From Mycolicibacterium sp. CBMA 226 (GTDB lineage: Bacteria > Actinomycetota > Actinomycetes > Mycobacteriales > Mycobacteriaceae): a stretch of DNA of 64,000 nt. The position numbers and the translations under genes were made by a program. Numbering within the stretch: position 1 is the stretch's first letter; each line of letters opens with the position of its first letter. The notes beneath the pieces are model-generated. The model was not told the origin of the DNA. It searched no databases and was given only the letters and a program-made list of their open reading frames with translations. The stretch lies in the NCBI RefSeq assembly GCF_009729075.1, contig NZ_VTGY01000020.1, positions 248,001-312,000 of the forward strand, read 5' to 3'. This document shows positions 60,547 to 64,000 of this stretch, in pieces.

Positions 60547-62315
60547 GTTGGCGGATCGCGGCGATCATCGGTTGCGTCGCGCTTGCGGCGTGCGTGGCAT
60601 TCGCCGTGCTCTGGCCGCACCGGAGCCGACCCGGTGAACTGCGACCGCTCGCCAACACCAGACGCCTGACGGCGCTGCCCGAATATCGCCGCGCACAACG
60701 CCGAAACGCGATCTCGGTGTGGTCGGCGATCATCCTGCTCGTGGTGGGTTTCGGCGCCGCCGTCACTGCCACGGCACGACCGACCGGGCTACCCACCCTG
60801 GAGCGCCGGTCCGAAGCCGCTCCGCCACAAGACATCATGATCTGTGTCGGCGCCCCGGTCTCCGATGCCACGGTGAGCGCGACCCTGCAGTACTTCGCCG
60901 CTGCCGCTCGTGAATTCCGCACAGAGCGGATCGGCCTCACGTCGGCAAATCGCCGCGTCGTGCCGCTGACGCGGGACTACGAGTACGCGGCCGGGGAGTT
61001 CACCGCATACTCGCATCAGGTCAAGCTCAGCGACGCCAAACCGTTTGTCACGCCGGTGCGTTACGCCGACTACACCCCGAACATCGGCGACCTGCTCGCG
61101 CTGTGCATGACCGGATTCCCGTCGGCCTCCACCACGTCGGCGCCACGCACTGGGATACCACGCCGATCGCTCATCTACATCGGCCCTGACTCGAACAGCA
61201 CCGTTGGCCAGCTGTTCAACGACGCCCGGCTTCGAGACCTGGCGGCCCGCAGCAGGATCCAGGTGAACGCACTCATCGCCGGCGACAGCGCAGGCACGGT
61301 TTCCCAACTCGTGCACGACACCGCGGGCCGGTCACATCCGGCCACCACCGACGTCGCCGCGTCGTTGCGCGACATCGGTAGCCACCCGCCCCGAGCTGAT
61401 CCGACAAACGTCGCAGCCAAGCCGATCGAGACGCCGGACCTCGCCCTGCTGACGGCCCTCCTCGCGTTGTGCGGCGCAGCCTGGTGGCGACGCAGGGGCA
61501 CCGAACACGCCGGCTGGAAGACCTGGCGATGGGCTGGATTCGGCCTGGCCGCGCTGCTCTTGATCGCTGCCGTCATGCGCCCGACGATCGATGGGCACGC
61601 GCAGTCGGTACAGGCCACCGGCGCCCTCGAGCCAAATGTCTTCCTGGTCGTCGACCGGTCCTCGAACATGACGGCACCTGGGCCGGACGGCCGATCGCGC
61701 GCCGACGCCGCGAGTTCCGACATCGCGCAGTTGATCGACCGCTACCCGACGGCCCGATTCTCCGTCGTCGGATTCGCTTCCGGCCCCTCACTGGAATGGC
61801 CCCTGTCCGCCGATGTGTGGAGCCTGAAACCGGTTGTCACCACACCCGTTACGTACAGCGTTCCGGACCTGACGAGCATCGATGCCGGCGCGGCGAGCAC
61901 AGTGCTGCGCTATCAGCTGCTCAGCGCGGTCCAGCAATACCCGGACGCCAAGAACTTGGTGTACTACCTCGGCGCCGGAACCTCCGAATCACCGACTCCG
62001 CAAAGGGAATTCGACTTACCGGCGGGTGTCGTCTCCGGCGGCGCGGTGATCGGCTACGGCAGTGACGGGGTGCCCGCGCTGCGCGCCGTCGCCCAGCAGA
62101 TGGGGGTGCCCTATGTGCAGCGTGCCGAGGCCGGCATTCCCGCCGATGCGCTCGCCGACGTCGCCGGGCCGGTCCAGCAACCGGCCGGTCCAGCCGACAC
62201 GGGGACCGAGCTCTACTGGGCACTGTCCGGATTCGCCGCCGTTCTCCTTCTCGTCGAACTGTTTCTGACGTTGCGCGACGCGGCTCGTTCCCGACTGGAT
62301 CGGGTGCGGTTGTGA
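60537..62315 (+). CDS. Membrane-anchored VWA-like protein with degenerate metal site
   Basis: The 592-residue protein has membrane helices near the N-terminus (about 7-25 and 60-78), in the middle (about 300-315 and 333-350) and at the C-terminus (about 562-580). Two von Willebrand-A-like regions can be seen: one at about 97-270 (DIMICVGAPVSDATV, RRSLIYIGPDSNST) and one from about 368 (NVFLVVDRSSNMTA, ARFSVVGFASG, KNLVYYLGAGTSES). The metal motif DxSxS reads DRSSN and the later acidic residue is missing, so metal binding may be weak or lost. It is co-translated with its neighbours and probably acts with MoxR at the membrane. Confidence 0.8.
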   Translation: MELSWRIAAIIGCVALAACVAFAVLWPHRSRPGELRPLANTRRLTALPEYRRAQRRNAISVWSAIILLVVGFGAAVTATARPTGLPTLERRSEAAPPQDIMICVGAPVSDATVSATLQYFAAAAREFRTERIGLTSANRRVVPLTRDYEYAAGEFTAYSHQVKLSDAKPFVTPVRYADYTPNIGDLLALCMTGFPSASTTSAPRTGIPRRSLIYIGPDSNSTVGQLFNDARLRDLAARSRIQVNALIAGDSAGTVSQLVHDTAGRSHPATTDVAASLRDIGSHPPRADPTNVAAKPIETPDLALLTALLALCGAAWWRRRGTEHAGWKTWRWAGFGLAALLLIAAVMRPTIDGHAQSVQATGALEPNVFLVVDRSSNMTAPGPDGRSRADAASSDIAQLIDRYPTARFSVVGFASGPSLEWPLSADVWSLKPVVTTPVTYSVPDLTSIDAGAASTVLRYQLLSAVQQYPDAKNLVYYLGAGTSESPTPQREFDLPAGVVSGGAVIGYGSDGVPALRAVAQQMGVPYVQRAEAGIPADALADVAGPVQQPAGPADTGTELYWALSGFAAVLLLVELFLTLRDAARSRLDRVRL

Positions 62316-63010
62316 ACGCCGACCGCGCAAGGCAGCGTCGCCGACTGTTGCTCTGGTCCGCACCGATGGTGATGGTCCTGCTGATCGTCGCCGCCAAACT
62401 CGCATCCGTGGCGGTAGTCGGCGAGTCGGTGGTCACCGACTACGCGAACCGCGACACGGCGGCACTGTCCGACGACGTCGCAATCCTGCACCTGCTCAAC
62501 GTGATCGAGCCCGCCAGAACGTCATACGCCGACGGCGCCCTCGCGGTGCTCCGGAAACGGCTACCCGACGCCGAACGGGAATTGGGTGATGCGCTGGCTC
62601 GCACCGCGTCCGCGGAGTCGTGCCCGGTGCGAGTCGATCTGGAGCTGGTCCGGGAAACCCTCGGCGACCAAGCCGCCGCATCGGCCGACCATGACACGGC
62701 CGTCCGGAAGTACAGCGCCGCCAAGGACATCGTCACCCGTGCGCCCGCCAACTGCTTCATGGGCAACACCGACGCTGACGCCCGCCGGCGCGTCGTCCGC
62801 GCCGAGACACTGGCGCGGCTGGAGGCCAAGCTCGCGACCATGAGTCGGCAGCAGGCCGCGCCGCCGCCACCCCCGCCGGAGGGCGCACCACCGGCGCCGC
62901 CACCGCCGTCGGGGAGCGCCACGTCCACGGCTCCGCCAACCCTCCCACCACCGGATAGAAGCGATCCACTGCACGGGCTGCAACAAATCTTGCGAGACGG
63001 CACGCAGTGA
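62312..63010 (+). CDS. Membrane-anchored protein of the MoxR operon, Pro-rich tail
   Basis: The 232-residue protein has one membrane helix (about residues 13-36, LLLWSAPMVMVLLIVAAKLA) and an external helical region whose repeat-like layout (YADGALAVLRKRLPDAEREL, RETLGDQAAASADHDTAVRK) recalls TPR-type proteins in other MoxR operons. The last 60 residues are Pro/Ala-rich. GTG start overlaps the VWA stop by four bases. It is the last gene of the operon; function unknown. Confidence 0.72.
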   Translation: MNADRARQRRRLLLWSAPMVMVLLIVAAKLASVAVVGESVVTDYANRDTAALSDDVAILHLLNVIEPARTSYADGALAVLRKRLPDAERELGDALARTASAESCPVRVDLELVRETLGDQAAASADHDTAVRKYSAAKDIVTRAPANCFMGNTDADARRRVVRAETLARLEAKLATMSRQQAAPPPPPPEGAPPAPPPPSGSATSTAPPTLPPPDRSDPLHGLQQILRDGTQ

Positions 63011-63073
63011 GTGCAGTGCCTGTCGCGCACTGCGACAGGTGTGGGGGCAAAGACCCGCGGGTATGCACCAGCG

Positions 63074-63652
63074 ATGAGTGACACCGCTCTGCTGGTCATC
63101 GACATGTTCAACGACTACCGGCACGAAGACGGCGACGAACTCGCGACGAATGTCGCCGAGATCCTCGACCCGCTGCAACGTCTGCTCAAGGCGGCCCGTT
63201 CACACCATGGTGTCGATGTCCTGTACGTCAACGACAACCATGGAGATTTCAGCGCGGGAGGCCAGGGCATCATCGAAACCGCGCTCGCGGGGCGCCATCC
63301 CGACCTGGTCCGGCCATTGGTGCCGACAGACGGCAGCACCTTTCTCACGAAGGTGCGGCACAGCGTGTTCTATGCCACCGCGCTCGACTATCTGCTGCGT
63401 CAGCTCGGCGTCAGCACGCTGATCCTTACGGGACAGGTCACCGAACAATGCATCCTCTACAGTGCGCTCGACGGGCACCTGCGGCATTACGACGTCATCG
63501 TCCCACCGGATGCGGTCGCGCACATCGACTCTCAACTCGGTGCGGCGGCGCTGAAGATGATGCAGCGGAACATGGGAGCCGAGATCGTCGAATCCACCCG
63601 GTGTCTCCCTGACCAGGACACTCTGGATCTGAACAGCTCGACGCGGAACTAA
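63074..63652 (+). CDS. Isochorismatase-like cysteine hydrolase
   Basis: The 192-residue enzyme has the complete triad of the cysteine-hydrolase branch: Asp10 in LLVIDMFNDY, Lys93 in FLTKVRHSVF and Cys126 in LTGQVTEQCILYSA. Relatives include nicotinamidase, N-carbamoylsarcosine amidase and similar amide hydrolases; the substrate is unknown. The ATG at 63074 starts directly at the first strand. It lies 63 bases after the MoxR operon and could be read with it. Confidence 0.88.
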   Translation: MSDTALLVIDMFNDYRHEDGDELATNVAEILDPLQRLLKAARSHHGVDVLYVNDNHGDFSAGGQGIIETALAGRHPDLVRPLVPTDGSTFLTKVRHSVFYATALDYLLRQLGVSTLILTGQVTEQCILYSALDGHLRHYDVIVPPDAVAHIDSQLGAAALKMMQRNMGAEIVESTRCLPDQDTLDLNSSTRN

Positions 63653-63658
63653 TTTACA

Positions 63659-63679
63659 CTCCTGTCAGTACTGCAGGAG
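63659..63679 (+). promoter_or_regulatory. Hairpin that includes the ribosome binding site of the last gene
   Basis: CTCCTG at 63659-63664 pairs with CAGGAG at 63674-63679 (9-base loop). The right arm is the AGGAGG ribosome site of the gene starting at 63689, so folding would hide it. It could also end transcription of the upstream hydrolase. Confidence 0.35.
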
Positions 63680-63688
63680 GGGGCGTCG

Positions 63689-64000
63689 ATGAAGGTCCGG
63701 GTAATCGCCGGCGTGGTGGTCGTCATCGCGGTGTACGTCACGACGATCGCGCTGTATGCGAGCACTGGACTGGGACACCCCAGCCAGATCAGTGAGCCGA
63801 CGCCGACAACAGACGGCACCACCGTGGCCATCGACCTGAACGAGGTCCATTCGGTCAAAGGCGACATGGTCGCCAACGTCACGGTGGTGCCCGGACCGGC
63901 GCTACTGGACCCACAAACCCACGGCTTGCTCGAAGACCTCAGTGTCGCAGTGCAATCCGCGGTGACACCCACCCGCCGCACCTGGACGAAAGGGATGGTG
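63689..64000 (+). CDS. DUF4436-like membrane protein (5' part, cut by window edge)
   Basis: The frame starts at ATG 63689 behind AGGAGG and runs open to the edge (104 codons). It has an N-terminal membrane helix (VIAGVVVVIAVYVTTIALYA) and then a predicted external domain (VAIDLNEVHSVKGDMVANVT, then VVPGPALLDPQTHG). The pattern fits mycobacterial DUF4436 proteins, which have further C-terminal helices and unknown function. The remainder is outside the window. Confidence 0.65.
   Translation, partial: MKVRVIAGVVVVIAVYVTTIALYASTGLGHPSQISEPTPTTDGTTVAIDLNEVHSVKGDMVANVTVVPGPALLDPQTHGLLEDLSVAVQSAVTPTRRTWTKGMV

Noticed and set aside
1..64000. tRNA, rRNA, CRISPR arrays, prophage and insertion sequences
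   Set aside because: No cloverleaf-like segment, no regularly spaced repeats, and no transposase, integrase or phage structural genes were seen. The only mobile-like gene is the DUF222/HNH pseudogene.

Overview
The window is high-GC actinobacterial DNA and almost certainly comes from a Mycobacterium, most likely a fast-growing, environmental Mycolicibacterium-type species. The lineage markers are a wax ester synthase/diacylglycerol acyltransferase, an MPT63-family antigen, an LpqH-family lipoprotein, a secreted cutinase, a PE-PPE-domain hydrolase, a DUF222/HNH (13E12-type) endonuclease and several small exported mycobacterial proteins. Coding density is very high, no gene-free gap exceeds about 270 bases, and many neighbouring genes overlap by 1-4 bases. 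I saw no rRNA, tRNA, CRISPR array, prophage or insertion sequence. Function calls rest on reading motifs and on family knowledge; no searches were run.

Layout. 1-9036 holds mixed accessory genes: a truncated XRE/MmyB regulator, an LGFP-repeat exported protein, two hydrolases, a lone PIN nuclease, a GNAT acetyltransferase, an F420-type oxidoreductase plus membrane protein divergent from a MarR regulator, and a CorA transporter. 9050-15451 is a translationally coupled catabolic operon (PuuE-like deacetylase, agmatinase-family ureohydrolase, two SDRs, APC permease) divergent from a PucR regulator and followed by a drug-type MFS exporter. 17167-20005 is a four-gene operon (hydrolase, DUF4267, NIPSNAP, DUF1772) divergent from a TetR regulator with repeated palindromes between them. 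20061-24801 is phenylalanine/tyrosine degradation: hppD-hmgA-fahA plus convergent phhA. 24984-29020 has an ATP-grasp enzyme, a CYP153 alkane hydroxylase and a divergent AraC regulator.

29049-45492 carries envelope and stress genes: a lone CBM2 protein, Hsp20 behind a CIRCE-type operator, an MPT63-like protein, MFS/TetR, a saccharopine-dehydrogenase-like protein with a hydrolase, an ECF42 sigma factor with its DGPF partner, a cutinase, a Rieske lipoprotein, WS/DGAT, a CadD-like transporter, GtrA, a PE-PPE hydrolase with an exported neighbour, and OsmC. 45523-52323 is an amino-acid-to-acyl-CoA module (Lrp regulator, fused indolepyruvate:ferredoxin oxidoreductase, Leu/Phe/Val dehydrogenase, cationic amino-acid permease). 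52327-58055 holds LpqH, an exported deacetylase, VOC and epimerase genes, a frameshifted DUF222/HNH gene, an SDR and a flavin reductase-like protein. 58205-63010 is a five-gene MoxR/DUF58/VWA chaperone-type operon, followed by a cysteine hydrolase and a DUF4436-like protein cut by the right edge.

Two themes recur. Nitrogenous and aromatic compound catabolism is spread over three regulated clusters: PucR/ureohydrolase, phenylalanine-homogentisate, and Lrp/2-oxoacid. There is also a large set of exported or envelope proteins of unknown role. The best candidates for an undescribed system are the PucR/ureohydrolase operon and the MoxR operon, whose VWA protein has a degenerate metal site.
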